Source of the DNA: a virus
DNA length: 37,239 nucleotides
IMG/VR virus record: IMGVR_UViG_3300011258_001298
Span: 1 to 37,239 of that record
Strand: one strand, 5' to 3'
The notes under the pieces are model-generated. The model was given only the letters and a program-made list of their open reading frames with translations, was not told where the DNA came from and searched no databases. A program made the translations under genes and the position numbers. The first letter of the stretch is position 1, and each line of letters opens with the position of its first letter. Shown piece by piece: positions 1 to 7,870 of the stretch.

Positions 1-11
1 GTGCGGCTAAG
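1..11. repeat. Left copy of 11-nt terminal direct repeat (candidate cohesive end)
   Basis: The first 11 bases, GTGCGGCTAAG, recur exactly as the last 11 bases of the window. The repeat lies just upstream of the terminase genes, where lambda-type phages place cos. A filled-in 5' overhang of 11 nt would give this pattern; lambda's own overhang is 12 nt. An assembly overlap of a circular molecule is the alternative. Confidence 0.6.
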
Positions 12-46
12 CGCGGGGGGGTGGTGGGGGTAAACGGATTTGAGAG

Positions 47-69
47 CCTAAACCTTTCTGGGGTTTAGG
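47..69. other. Inverted repeat upstream of terminase small subunit
   Basis: CCTAAACC (47-54) and GGTTTAGG (62-69) form a perfect 8-bp stem with a 7-nt loop. It sits between the putative cos end and the first terminase gene. It could be a terminase-binding element (cosB-like) or an RNA hairpin controlling translation of the small subunit. The sequence alone cannot tell these apart. Confidence 0.5.
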
Positions 70-95
70 GGGTGGCGCGGGGTTTAACTGAGCGG

Positions 96-737
96 ATGGA
101 CATGCAGCGGTTCACGACGACAGAGGTGGCCGGGCAATTGGGGCTGAGCAAGGGGCGGATCAGTCAGTTGGTCAAGAATGGCACGCTGGACGGGTGCTAT
201 GAGGGCGTGGGGCGTCTGCGTCGGTTCGATCTGGGCAAGGTTGCCAGCGCGCTGAACCGAAAGCTGGACCCCGGGCAGATGATGGGCAACGGAGCGGAGA
301 CGCGAAAGCGGCTGCGCGATCTGGCGGATGATGAACCGCAGAACCCGCCGTCAAATGAATCGGCGACCCCGGACAGGGACTCGGCCCCTTTGCGGCAGGC
401 CGACCCGGACCGCTATGAAATGGCCCGGACGCAAAAGGCCGAGGAAGAGGCCCGCAAGCTGCGGCGGCAGAACGCCGAGGCCGAGGGGCTGTTTGTCCTG
501 GCCAGCAGTGCGCAGCACCAGGCGGCGCGGATGCTGGCGCTGGAAATTGCGCAGGTCGAGGTGATGCTGCGCGATGCGGCGCGCGCTGTCGCGGATGAAT
601 TGGGCGTAGACTATCTGGTCGTGCGGTCCAAGCTGATGGAGCAATGGCGCGGCCATCGCAGTGCGCGGTCCGAGTCGTTGGCTGACGTGGCCGAGGCGGC
701 CCCGATCAGTGACGAAGAAGCAGAGGTTGATTTCTGA
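96..737 (+). CDS. Terminase small subunit (Nu1-like DNA-packaging protein)
   Basis: Predicted DNA-recognition subunit of the packaging motor, which binds near cos and recruits the large subunit. The N-terminus holds a winged-HTH of the lambda gpNu1 type: TTTEVAGQLGLSKGRISQLV followed by a basic wing (LRRFDLGKVA). The middle is charged and probably coiled coil (QKAEEEARKLRRQNAEAEG), as expected of an oligomerising small subunit. The C-terminus is acidic. The gene abuts the large subunit (stop 737, next ATG 738). The start is uncertain: a GTG at 72 gives eight more residues but has its G-rich stretch right against the start codon, so ATG 96 is preferred; ATG 102 is also possible. Assignment rests on the HTH type, the gene position and the length (213 aa, near the 181 aa of gpNu1). 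Confidence 0.8.
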   Translation: MDMQRFTTTEVAGQLGLSKGRISQLVKNGTLDGCYEGVGRLRRFDLGKVASALNRKLDPGQMMGNGAETRKRLRDLADDEPQNPPSNESATPDRDSAPLRQADPDRYEMARTQKAEEEARKLRRQNAEAEGLFVLASSAQHQAARMLALEIAQVEVMLRDAARAVADELGVDYLVVRSKLMEQWRGHRSARSESLADVAEAAPISDEEAEVDF

Positions 738-2777
738 ATGGGGTTTCTGGCGTCTGCGGAATCGGTGATTGCGCGCGCGCTGTCGCAGGCCATGGCCCCG
801 CCGCCCCCGCCTGACATCACGCGCTGGTGTGAGGAAAACATCGTCTTTGATGAACGGTCGCCGATGCCGGGTCCGTTTCGCATCGCCCGGTTTCCGTTCC
901 TGCGCGAGATCCACGAGGTTCTAAGCCCGGAACATCCGGCGCGCGAGGTCACGGTTCGGGGATCGGCCCAGTGGGGCAAGACGGTGTCCATCATCAACCC
1001 GACCGTCGGGGCGTGGCACGAATATGGCCCGGTCGACAGTTTGGTGGTCCACCCGACAACCAGCGCCGCGACCGAATGGGTCGATAACAAATGGCTGCCG
1101 ATGCGGCGGCAAGCGCCAAGCCTGCGCACCATATTCGGCGACGGGCGCGGCGGCGATCAAAAGGACGCCAAGTTCAACCAGGAAACACTGGCGCGGGATG
1201 GGTCGCTCAAGGTGACCTCTGCCGGATCGCCAGATGATCTGGCCGGCACGTCTCGGCGGCTGGTCATCATGGACGATCTGTCCAAATTCGAGATGACCCA
1301 GAAAGGGGACCCGGAAAAGCTGGCGGAAAGCAGGGCCTCTGGGTTTGAGGATGCCAAGCTGTTGCGGGTGTCGACGGCGATGGTCGCCGGAACCTGTCGG
1401 GTCAGCCGCGCCTATGAGCGCAGCGACCGGCGGCTGTATCACGTACCCTGTCCGCATTGCGGCCACATGGCCCCGCTGACCTGGGAAAACTTCCGGCGCA
1501 ACATAGATCCGGAACGTCTGCACGCGGCGGGATTTAGCTGTGATGACTGTGGTTGCGAGATCGGCCATGCACACAAGGAGCGTATCGTCGCGGCGGGCCG
1601 GTGGGTCGCGCAGAACCCGGGCGGCGATCACCCGGGGTTTCACCTGTGGCGGGCCTATGCGCCCCAGCGGGACTGGGCATCTATCGCGGTGGAATATGCC
1701 CGCGTCATGGGGTGGGGCGCGCTGAGCCTGACGGGCGATGGCGAGGAGGCAATCCGCACGCAGGTCGAGGCAGAGACGGAGCAGACGTTCTGGAACGATG
1801 TTCTGGGGCTGCCCTATGAGCAGGCCAGCAAGGGGCCGGATTGGGAAAAGCTGCGCGACCGGGTTGAAAATGCGCCCGATGATGAGGGTCTGCCGCGTGG
1901 CATCCTGCCCGCGCGGGGTGTTGTGCTGGCGGCGGGTGTCGATTGCCAGTTGGATCGAACGGAGGTGCATGTCGTCGCCTTTGGCCCGAACTATCAGCGG
2001 TGGGCGGTCGATTACATCGTGATCCCGCATCACATCGACAGCGAAGAGGGGCGCGCCGCGCTGGATGCTTTGCTCAAGACGACATGGCGGACGGAAAAGG
2101 GGTTGCGCCTGCCGCTGGACATCATGGCGATCGACGGCGGGGCCTATACCGAGGCGGTCTGGGCCTATGCCAAGCGGTGGCCGTGGCAGCGGGTGATGAT
2201 CGTGAAGGGCGCATCGACCCAGACCGGGCCGGTGCTGGCCCTGCAACGGTTCGAGCGCAAGAACAATGGCAAGGCCAAAAGGGCGCAGAAGCGGGCCTAT
2301 CTGGTCAACGTCTCGCAGCTGAAGGCGGATTTCTATGCCTGGCTGGCGAAAGAGGACCCGCTAGAGCGCGGGCATGTGCATTTCGGGCGCGGGCTGGGCG
2401 ATGAATACTATCGCCAGATCACCTCGGAGGTGCGGGTGCTGAAGCGGAACAAGGTGGGCGTTGTCACCAGCCAGTGGCAGCTGGTGGACCCGACGCGACG
2501 GAACGAGGGCCTGGACACGATGAACTATGCCGAGGCTGCGGCGCGGCGTGTCGGCTGGGCCTCGATGACCGCAGAACAATGGGCGGCGCTGGATGCGGAG
2601 AGGGGGGCGACCCCCCCGGACACGCAGCCGGATCTGTTCGACAAGGCGGCGCAGGTTGCGCCGGAGCGCCCCGCGCCTGCTACGGCGGCGGCGGCACAAC
2701 AGGAAACCCGCCAGACCCAGGCGCCAGAACCGGCGTCTGAGGACTGGCTTGGAGGAAGGGGCGACGGATGGCTGTGA
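738..2777 (+). CDS. Terminase large subunit, GpA family
   Basis: ATPase-nuclease that cuts concatemeric phage DNA and pumps it into proheads. The 679 residues fit lambda gpA (641 aa). A Walker A-like RGSAQWGKT lies at 74-82 and a Walker B LVIMDD at 175-180. A zinc-finger-like pair of CxxC motifs, CPHC (238-241) and CDDC (268-271), follows the ATPase. The nuclease domain begins about residue 396 with a probable metal-binding Asp402 (GVDCQLDRTEV) and Asp466 (AIDGG). The tail after about 630 is Ala/Pro/Gln-rich and probably disordered. GpA-type enzymes normally act on cos sites, which agrees with the short terminal repeat. It overlaps the next gene by 10 nt. Confidence 0.95.
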   Translation: MGFLASAESVIARALSQAMAPPPPPDITRWCEENIVFDERSPMPGPFRIARFPFLREIHEVLSPEHPAREVTVRGSAQWGKTVSIINPTVGAWHEYGPVDSLVVHPTTSAATEWVDNKWLPMRRQAPSLRTIFGDGRGGDQKDAKFNQETLARDGSLKVTSAGSPDDLAGTSRRLVIMDDLSKFEMTQKGDPEKLAESRASGFEDAKLLRVSTAMVAGTCRVSRAYERSDRRLYHVPCPHCGHMAPLTWENFRRNIDPERLHAAGFSCDDCGCEIGHAHKERIVAAGRWVAQNPGGDHPGFHLWRAYAPQRDWASIAVEYARVMGWGALSLTGDGEEAIRTQVEAETEQTFWNDVLGLPYEQASKGPDWEKLRDRVENAPDDEGLPRGILPARGVVLAAGVDCQLDRTEVHVVAFGPNYQRWAVDYIVIPHHIDSEEGRAALDALLKTTWRTEKGLRLPLDIMAIDGGAYTEAVWAYAKRWPWQRVMIVKGASTQTGPVLALQRFERKNNGKAKRAQKRAYLVNVSQLKADFYAWLAKEDPLERGHVHFGRGLGDEYYRQITSEVRVLKRNKVGVVTSQWQLVDPTRRNEGLDTMNYAEAAARRVGWASMTAEQWAALDAERGATPPDTQPDLFDKAAQVAPERPAPATAAAAQQETRQTQAPEPASEDWLGGRGDGWL

Positions 2778-2977
2778 CACCGGATGACGCGATCACCACG
2801 CTGGAGACCGCGATGGCGCAGGGTGTGCGCGAGGTCACCTACAGCGATGGCCGCAAGGTCGCCTATGCCAGTCAGGGCGAGATGGAGCGCGCGATCTCAT
2901 ACTGGCGCAGCCAGAAGGCAGCAGCGGCAGGGCGTCCTGCGGTGGGTGTCTCTGTCGGCGCGTTCTACAGGGACTGA
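2768..2977 (+). CDS. gpW-like head-tail joining protein
   Basis: Small 69-aa protein in the lambda W position, between terminase large subunit and portal. gpW-like proteins join the head after packaging, stop DNA leakage and form the landing site for the tail. Family features are the short length, an N-terminal helix (DAITTLETAMAQGV), a beta hairpin (EVTYSDGRKVAYAS) and a second helix (EMERAISYWRSQ). The ATG lies inside the end of the terminase gene behind a GGAGG-type ribosome site (about 2751-2755), so translation is coupled. Confidence 0.85.
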   Translation: MAVTPDDAITTLETAMAQGVREVTYSDGRKVAYASQGEMERAISYWRSQKAAAAGRPAVGVSVGAFYRD

Positions 2978-2981
2978 CGGG

Positions 2982-4481
2982 ATGTTCGGGATTGGAACGC
3001 TGCGCGCGCGACTGAATGCCAGTCGCGCGGAGGCGGAACTGCGCGCGGTGTCTGCGCGCAAGCGGGCAGAGGTCATCCAGGCCTATGATGCGGCCCGCAG
3101 TGGCGGGCGGATGTCGGGCTGGGCGCGGCCCATGACATCGGCCAGCACAGAGATCCAGCCTGCGCTGCCGATGTTGCGTGCGTCGGCGCGCGATCTGGTG
3201 CGCAATTCGCCCCATGCATCGCGTGCGGTCCGGGTGCTGGAATCGCATATTGCGGGCACAGGAATGAGACCGCGTCTGGCGGATGAGATCGCCGACCAGG
3301 ACGCGCGCGAGGCGTTGATGCGCATCACGCGCGATCAATGGGCGCGGTTTGTCGAGAATTGTGACCCCGAGGGGCAGTTGGATTTCTACGGCCAGCAGCG
3401 GCTTGCGATCCGCGCGGTGGTCGAGAGCGGCGAAGCGTTCCGGGTCTGGACGCCGATTGCCGAGGATGGGCGGCTGTTCTGGCGCTGCCGGATTGTCGAG
3501 GGCGATCTGGTCGATCACCAGCGCAACGAGGATCTGGGGTCTGGCGGTCGCATCGTGCAGGGCGTCGAGTTCGACGCGCTGGGGCGGCGGGTGGCCTATC
3601 ACATGTTCGAGGGGCACCCCGGTGACCGCTTTGGCCAGATTGGTCTGCGGCACTACACGCGGCGCGTGCCTGCGGAATATGTGGACCATCTGTATGAGGT
3701 GCTGCGGCCCGGTCAGGTGCGCGGTGTGTCATGGTTCGCCCCGGCGGCGACGGTTCTGCGCGACCTGGACGATCTGGCCGAGGCCGAGGTGGTGCGCAAG
3801 AAGCTGGAGGCCTGCATCAGCATGGTGATCCACAACGCACACGACGATGACGCCAGCGATTCCGCCAGCATCAATGCGGCGACCGGCGACGGCACTGCGC
3901 CGCTGCGGACAGGGTCAGGCGCGGCAATTGAGCGGATGCAGCCCGGCATGATTGTCGAGGCGCGGCCCGGATGGGGGGTTGAGTACAACGCGCCGCCAGC
4001 CAGCCCTGGACTGGTGGACCACATGAAGGAGCGGCTGCACGCTATCGCGGCGGGCTGTGGCGTGACCTACATGCAGATGACCGGCGACACGTCGATGGCG
4101 AACTATTCTTCGATGCGCGAGGGGCGTATCGAATTCAACCGCCTGCTGGACAGCTGGCAGAGCGACTTGATGAAGCAGCAATCCGGTCGCCCGGCGTGGC
4201 GGCGGGTGATGCGTGCGGCGCAGGCGAATGGCGATCTGCGCAGCGCGGTGCTTCCGCGTGCAAAGTACATTGCGCCCAAGCGGCCATGGGTCGACCCGGT
4301 CAAGGACGTGAAGGCGGCGCTGATGGAGGTGGACAACTTCCTCGGCGATCCCGAGGCCGTGATCGAAAGCACGGGCGCGACCCCGGAAGAGGTCATGCAG
4401 GGCCAGACGCGGTGGCGCAAGATGCGCGATGCGGTGCTGGACGAAACGAAACCACAGGACAGTGAAGGAGGGGCGGCATGA
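2982..4481 (+). CDS. Portal protein, lambda gpB family
   Basis: Predicted dodecameric portal at the capsid vertex through which DNA enters and leaves. The protein has 499 residues, close to lambda gpB (533 aa). An N-terminal region on repeated Arg/Ala helices is followed by a stretch typical of the family (LRASARDLVRNSPHASRAVR), then 'GEAFRVW' and 'YSSMREGRIEFNR', the latter resembling the conserved clip/wing segment of lambda-type portals. The reading frame stays open upstream to 2784, but that part overlaps gpW and reads as non-coding sequence; ATG 2982 lies four bases after the gpW stop. The stop overlaps the next ATG (ATGA). Confidence 0.93.
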   Translation: MFGIGTLRARLNASRAEAELRAVSARKRAEVIQAYDAARSGGRMSGWARPMTSASTEIQPALPMLRASARDLVRNSPHASRAVRVLESHIAGTGMRPRLADEIADQDAREALMRITRDQWARFVENCDPEGQLDFYGQQRLAIRAVVESGEAFRVWTPIAEDGRLFWRCRIVEGDLVDHQRNEDLGSGGRIVQGVEFDALGRRVAYHMFEGHPGDRFGQIGLRHYTRRVPAEYVDHLYEVLRPGQVRGVSWFAPAATVLRDLDDLAEAEVVRKKLEACISMVIHNAHDDDASDSASINAATGDGTAPLRTGSGAAIERMQPGMIVEARPGWGVEYNAPPASPGLVDHMKERLHAIAAGCGVTYMQMTGDTSMANYSSMREGRIEFNRLLDSWQSDLMKQQSGRPAWRRVMRAAQANGDLRSAVLPRAKYIAPKRPWVDPVKDVKAALMEVDNFLGDPEAVIESTGATPEEVMQGQTRWRKMRDAVLDETKPQDSEGGAA

Positions 4482-6502
4482 CAACACCGCAACGGGTGGC
4501 CACGGGCCAGCCAGAAATGATGGTGCAGGCAGCGGCGCTGACCACGCTGGATGAGGCGGCGCGGACGGTCGAGGTGGTGTTCACGACCGGCGATCTGGTG
4601 ACCCATTGGGTCATGCATCGCGGCGAGGTGCGGCGGATGCCGACGCGGATTGTGGTCGAGGAGGGCGCGGTGGATCTGGAGTTCCTGCGCGCTGCTGGCC
4701 CGGTTCTGGACAGTCACATGTCCTATGGCGCGGCGGGCGTGATCGGCGCGGTCGAGGATGCCTGGATCGAAAACGGTCAGGGCCGCGCGCGGATCCGGTT
4801 TGCGGACACGGACGATGTCGCGCCGATCTGGCAGAAAATCACACAGGGCGTCCTGCGCAACATCTCGGCAGGGTTCGAGATCAGCGCGCAGGAGGCGCGG
4901 ATGGAGGCGCAGGCGGACGGCACCGAGGTCGAGGTGATGTATTTCACCCAGACCAAAATGGTGGAGCTGTCGGTCTGCGCGGTCCCTGCGGACAAAGGGT
5001 CGCGCATCCAGTCGGATGGCGGGCGGCACACCTCTGTCGGCGGTCCCTTTTCCCAGAATACCGGCTCTGGTGCCGGTGACGATGCATCCCGGGCAGACGC
5101 AGCCACGGGCACGGTGCAATCACAGGCGGCGGCGGTCGCAGATCAAGCCACTACAGGAGGAATTCCCATGGCTGACCCACAACAGAGCGCCGTGACCCCG
5201 GCGACCCCCCCGGCGGTTGATCCCGCCGTTATTCGGCAGGAAGAGCGCGCGCGCATTTCCGGTATTTCGCAGGTCGCCCAGCAGCTGGGCGTCTCGGGCG
5301 ATCTGGTGACCCAAGCGCAGGAGGACGGCACCACGCTGGATGAGTTCCGGGCGCAGGCCATCGCGGCCTTTGCCGCGCAGGGCCAGACCCAGACGCAGGG
5401 CATCGGCGGTCCGCGCGTCGAGATCACAGGCGACGTGCGCGATCGGTTCCGGCAGGGGGCCGAGGCTGGCCAGATGGCCCGCATGGGTCTGGGCGGTGAG
5501 CGCAACGAGTTCTCGGGCATGACGCTGGCGGAGCTGGCGCGCCAGTCGCTGGAGGTGTCCAATGTCCGCGCGCCGCATTCGCGCATGGAAATGGTCGGAG
5601 CGGCCTTCACCCAGGCGGGCAGCCACACGTCAAGCGATTTCGCCAATGTCCTGTCCAGCATCGCGGGCAAGGCCGCGTTGAAGGGCTGGGAGGAGGCCGA
5701 AGAGACCTATCAGATGTGGACCTCGCCGGGCGTCCTGACCGATTTCAAGGCGACGAAGCGCGTCGGACTGGGTCTGCTGGATCAGCTTCCCGAAGTGGCA
5801 GAGGGTGCCAACTACACCTATGGCACGGTTGGTGACCGGGGCGAGTCCATCACGCTGGCGACCTATGGCCGCCTGCTGAAGGTGACACGCCAAGCGATCA
5901 TCAATGACGACCTTGCGCTGTTCGCCAGCCTGCCGATCAAGATGGGGCGCGCGGCGCGCCGGACCATCGGCAACCTGTGCTACGCGGTTCTGACCGGCAA
6001 CCCGACGATGTCGGATGGCACGGCGCTGTTTCATGCGGATCACAACAACCTCGCGGGGTCTGGTGCGGTGCCATCGGTGGCCACGCTGGGTGCAGGCCGG
6101 GCTGCGATGAAAACGCAGGTCGAGGCCTCGGGCGGCGCGGCGCTGAACATTTCGCCTGCCTATTTCATCGTGCCTGCGGCACTGGAGACCACGGCCAACC
6201 AGCTGATGAATTCGCTGGTCGATCCGACGGCCACCAAAGGTCAGGCGATGAACCCGGTTGGCGGCATGGCGCAAGTGGTCGCGGATGGTCGTCTGGACGC
6301 CGCGTCTGCGACGGCGTGGTATCTGGCTGCAAACCCCGCGGCCTTTGACACGGTCGAGGTGGCTTATCTGGACGGCATCCAGACGCCCTACATCGAGGAA
6401 AAAACCGCATGGTCCTCGGACGGTGTGGAGCTGAAGGTCCGTATCGACGCCGGTGTGGCCCCGCTGGACTTCCGCAGCTTCTACAAGAACGCGGGCGCGT
6501 GA
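4478..6502 (+). CDS. Prohead protease / major capsid protein fusion
   Basis: One 674-aa frame encodes two capsid-assembly activities. Residues 1 to about 180 look like an HK97-type prohead serine protease: His80 in LDSHMSYG, Ser130 in LRNISAGFEI and Glu163 in VELSVCAVPAD fit the His-Ser-acidic triad and the usual ELSxxxxPA motif. Residues 231-674 carry a scaffold-like helical part (DPAVIRQEERARISGIS...) and a Mu gpT/HK97-like capsid domain (TYGRLLKVTRQAIINDD; FHADHNNL; TPYIEEKTAW). Fused genes of this kind are annotated in other alphaproteobacterial phages, from memory. A strong internal ribosome site before Met231 suggests that the capsid half is also made alone. If both products are made, the fusion would bring a minor amount of protease into the prohead. 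Confidence 0.92.
   Translation: MTTPQRVATGQPEMMVQAAALTTLDEAARTVEVVFTTGDLVTHWVMHRGEVRRMPTRIVVEEGAVDLEFLRAAGPVLDSHMSYGAAGVIGAVEDAWIENGQGRARIRFADTDDVAPIWQKITQGVLRNISAGFEISAQEARMEAQADGTEVEVMYFTQTKMVELSVCAVPADKGSRIQSDGGRHTSVGGPFSQNTGSGAGDDASRADAATGTVQSQAAAVADQATTGGIPMADPQQSAVTPATPPAVDPAVIRQEERARISGISQVAQQLGVSGDLVTQAQEDGTTLDEFRAQAIAAFAAQGQTQTQGIGGPRVEITGDVRDRFRQGAEAGQMARMGLGGERNEFSGMTLAELARQSLEVSNVRAPHSRMEMVGAAFTQAGSHTSSDFANVLSSIAGKAALKGWEEAEETYQMWTSPGVLTDFKATKRVGLGLLDQLPEVAEGANYTYGTVGDRGESITLATYGRLLKVTRQAIINDDLALFASLPIKMGRAARRTIGNLCYAVLTGNPTMSDGTALFHADHNNLAGSGAVPSVATLGAGRAAMKTQVEASGGAALNISPAYFIVPAALETTANQLMNSLVDPTATKGQAMNPVGGMAQVVADGRLDAASATAWYLAANPAAFDTVEVAYLDGIQTPYIEEKTAWSSDGVELKVRIDAGVAPLDFRSFYKNAGA
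5155..5160 (+). promoter_or_regulatory. Internal Shine-Dalgarno AGGAGG inside the protease-capsid gene
   Basis: A perfect AGGAGG stands 7 nt before an in-frame ATG at 5168, at the junction of the protease and scaffold/capsid parts. It is stronger than the ribosome site of the full-length gene, so the major product is probably the shorter protein. Seen directly in the sequence; its use is inferred. Confidence 0.8.
5168..6502 (+). CDS. Major capsid protein (internal in-frame translation start)
   Basis: Nested product of the fusion gene: 444 residues starting MADPQQSAV, translated from the ATG behind AGGAGG. The first 100-150 residues are Gln/Ala-rich and helical (ARISGISQVAQQLG; LDEFRAQAIAAFAAQ). 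They are probably a delta/scaffold region that the protease removes during maturation. The rest is the capsid-forming domain (Mu GpT-like/HK97 fold). The mature virion should contain several hundred copies of the processed C-terminal part. No separate capsid gene exists in the window, which makes this nested start important. Confidence 0.8.
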   Translation: MADPQQSAVTPATPPAVDPAVIRQEERARISGISQVAQQLGVSGDLVTQAQEDGTTLDEFRAQAIAAFAAQGQTQTQGIGGPRVEITGDVRDRFRQGAEAGQMARMGLGGERNEFSGMTLAELARQSLEVSNVRAPHSRMEMVGAAFTQAGSHTSSDFANVLSSIAGKAALKGWEEAEETYQMWTSPGVLTDFKATKRVGLGLLDQLPEVAEGANYTYGTVGDRGESITLATYGRLLKVTRQAIINDDLALFASLPIKMGRAARRTIGNLCYAVLTGNPTMSDGTALFHADHNNLAGSGAVPSVATLGAGRAAMKTQVEASGGAALNISPAYFIVPAALETTANQLMNSLVDPTATKGQAMNPVGGMAQVVADGRLDAASATAWYLAANPAAFDTVEVAYLDGIQTPYIEEKTAWSSDGVELKVRIDAGVAPLDFRSFYKNAGA

Positions 6503-6519
6503 TCGCCTGACTGACTGCG

Positions 6520-6540
6520 CCGGGCAGGGGGTCTGCCCGG
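6520..6540. terminator. GC-rich hairpin after the capsid gene
   Basis: CCGGGCAG (6520-6527) and CTGCCCGG (6533-6540) form a perfect 8-bp stem with a GGGGT loop. There is no T-tract after it. It could be a leaky terminator or an mRNA 3'-end stabiliser that sets the level of capsid transcript relative to downstream structural genes. Confidence 0.5.
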
Positions 6541-6573
6541 TGTGACCCTTCATTCAAGTTTGGAGACGGAATC

Positions 6574-6909
6574 ATGAAAACCTATGTGCAGGATGGCGAC
6601 AAGATCGTCGCTGCCGCGCCGCGCGCGCTGTCGTCGGGCGATGGCGCTTTGGTCGGGCTGATGTTCGGCGTGGCCGAGAGTGATGCGGCGAATGGTGCCG
6701 ATGTGGTGCTGGTGACCGAGGGTGTCGTCGACATCAACAAAATCGGGTCGCAGGCCTGGACGGTCGGCGCGCGCGTCTACTGGGACAACAGCAACTTTCG
6801 CTGCACCACAGTCGCGACCAGCAACACGCTGATCGGCGTGGCGGTGCTGGCGGTCGGATCCGGTGCGGGCGAGACCACGGGCCGCGTGCGCCTGAACGGC
6901 AGCTTCTGA
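6574..6909 (+). CDS. Capsid cement / decoration protein (DUF2190-like)
   Basis: Predicted head-stabilising protein, functionally like lambda gpD, which binds the expanded capsid. The 111-residue beta-rich sequence has the DUF2190 style: an N-terminal 'MKTYVQDGDKI', Gly/Val-rich strands (GALVGLMFGVAES), 'GARVYWDNS' and a C-terminal 'IGVAVLAVGSGAGETTGRVRLN'. It is placed directly after the capsid gene, as usual for this family. 71 nt separate it from the capsid gene, including the hairpin at 6520-6540; its own ribosome site is a GGAGA (about 6562-6566). Confidence 0.85.
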   Translation: MKTYVQDGDKIVAAAPRALSSGDGALVGLMFGVAESDAANGADVVLVTEGVVDINKIGSQAWTVGARVYWDNSNFRCTTVATSNTLIGVAVLAVGSGAGETTGRVRLNGSF

Positions 6910-6919
6910 GGGCGCTGGC

Positions 6920-7234
6920 GTGAGCGCGTTTTCCTCTGCCATGGTGGCGCTGTTCGGCGATCCGAACATGGCAGAGGATGCCACCTACACGCCTGCCGCC
7001 ACAGGCGTCGCGGCGACGGTGCGGGTGATCTACACCGCGCCGGATGTCGCGAACCAGTGGGGCGACACAGCGATCCGGTCGGACAGCGTGCTGCTGGACG
7101 TGCTGGTGGCAGAGGTGGCCGCGCCTGTGGCGGGTGACCAGATCACATGGCGCGGTGAGGCCCGCGTCGTGCAGGGCAGCCCCGAGCGGGACGTCGAGCG
7201 GCTGACCTGGGTGCTGGACACCCGTCCGGCATGA
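6920..7234 (+). CDS. Head-tail joining protein, gpFII-like (putative)
   Basis: 104-aa protein in the neck region, between cement protein and tail-completion genes. The order and the beta-rich sequence (AATVRVIYTAPDV; SVLLDVLVAEVAAPVAGDQITWRG; VVQGSPERDVERLTWVLD) match the small lambda FII/ATP-binding-like head-tail connectors found at this place. Such proteins form a ring that closes the head and accepts the tail. The start is GTG at 6920, ten nt after the previous stop; the stop overlaps the next ATG. Confidence 0.65.
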   Translation: MSAFSSAMVALFGDPNMAEDATYTPAATGVAATVRVIYTAPDVANQWGDTAIRSDSVLLDVLVAEVAAPVAGDQITWRGEARVVQGSPERDVERLTWVLDTRPA

Positions 7235-7869
7235 CCTTGCGTGTCATCCAGACCGAACCCGTCGAGGCGCTGATTGACCGCGACCTGAAGCGGATGGAGC
7301 GGGCGCACACCCGTGCCATGCGCGGGGTGGCGGCATCACTCAAATCGGCGTGGCGGGATGAGATCCGCGCGGGCGGACTGGGCAACCGGGTCGCAAATAC
7401 CGTGCGATCTGCGGCCTATCCGCAGGGCACGGAAAGCCTGAATGCCGCCGCGCTGATATGGACCAAGGCCCCGGACATCGTGGCGGCGCATGACGCTGGC
7501 ACGCTGATCCGGTCGGCGGACGGGTTCTGGCTGGCGATTCCGCTGCCTGCGGCGGGGCGTGGACGATTTGGCCGGCGCATGACTCCGGGGGAGTTTGAGC
7601 AACGCACCGGGCAGCGCCTGCGATTCGTCTATCGGGCAGGGCGCAGCGCGCTGCTGGTCGCGGATGACGCGCGGGTCAGCGCGCGGGGGCAGGCCCGCCG
7701 CAAGGGGGGCAGGCGGCGCAAGGACGGCGTGCTGAGCGGCGCGCAGACGGTGCCGGTCTTTGTTCTGGTGCCGCAGGTCAAGCTGCGCAAGCGCACGGAC
7801 CTGATGCCAGCGGCGGAGGCGGTTCTGGACCGTATCCCCGATCTGATCAGTGAATGGACAAGGGACTGA
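7231..7869 (+). CDS. Tail completion / minor tail protein, gpZ-like position (DUF6441-like)
   Basis: 212-aa, strongly basic protein between the joining protein and the tail terminator. Position and size match lambda gpZ-type tail-completion proteins. The N-terminus is helical (ALIDRDLKRMERAHTRAMRG), the middle has 'DGFWLAIPLPAAGRGRFGRRM' and 'GQRLRFVYR', and a very basic loop (GQARRKGGRRRKDG) follows. This resembles the DUF6441 proteins of Rhodobacteraceae phages as I remember them. Function is inferred from order; no catalytic motif is visible. Its ATG overlaps the previous stop by 4 nt. Confidence 0.6.
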   Translation: MTLRVIQTEPVEALIDRDLKRMERAHTRAMRGVAASLKSAWRDEIRAGGLGNRVANTVRSAAYPQGTESLNAAALIWTKAPDIVAAHDAGTLIRSADGFWLAIPLPAAGRGRFGRRMTPGEFEQRTGQRLRFVYRAGRSALLVADDARVSARGQARRKGGRRRKDGVLSGAQTVPVFVLVPQVKLRKRTDLMPAAEAVLDRIPDLISEWTRD

Positions 7870-7870
7870 C

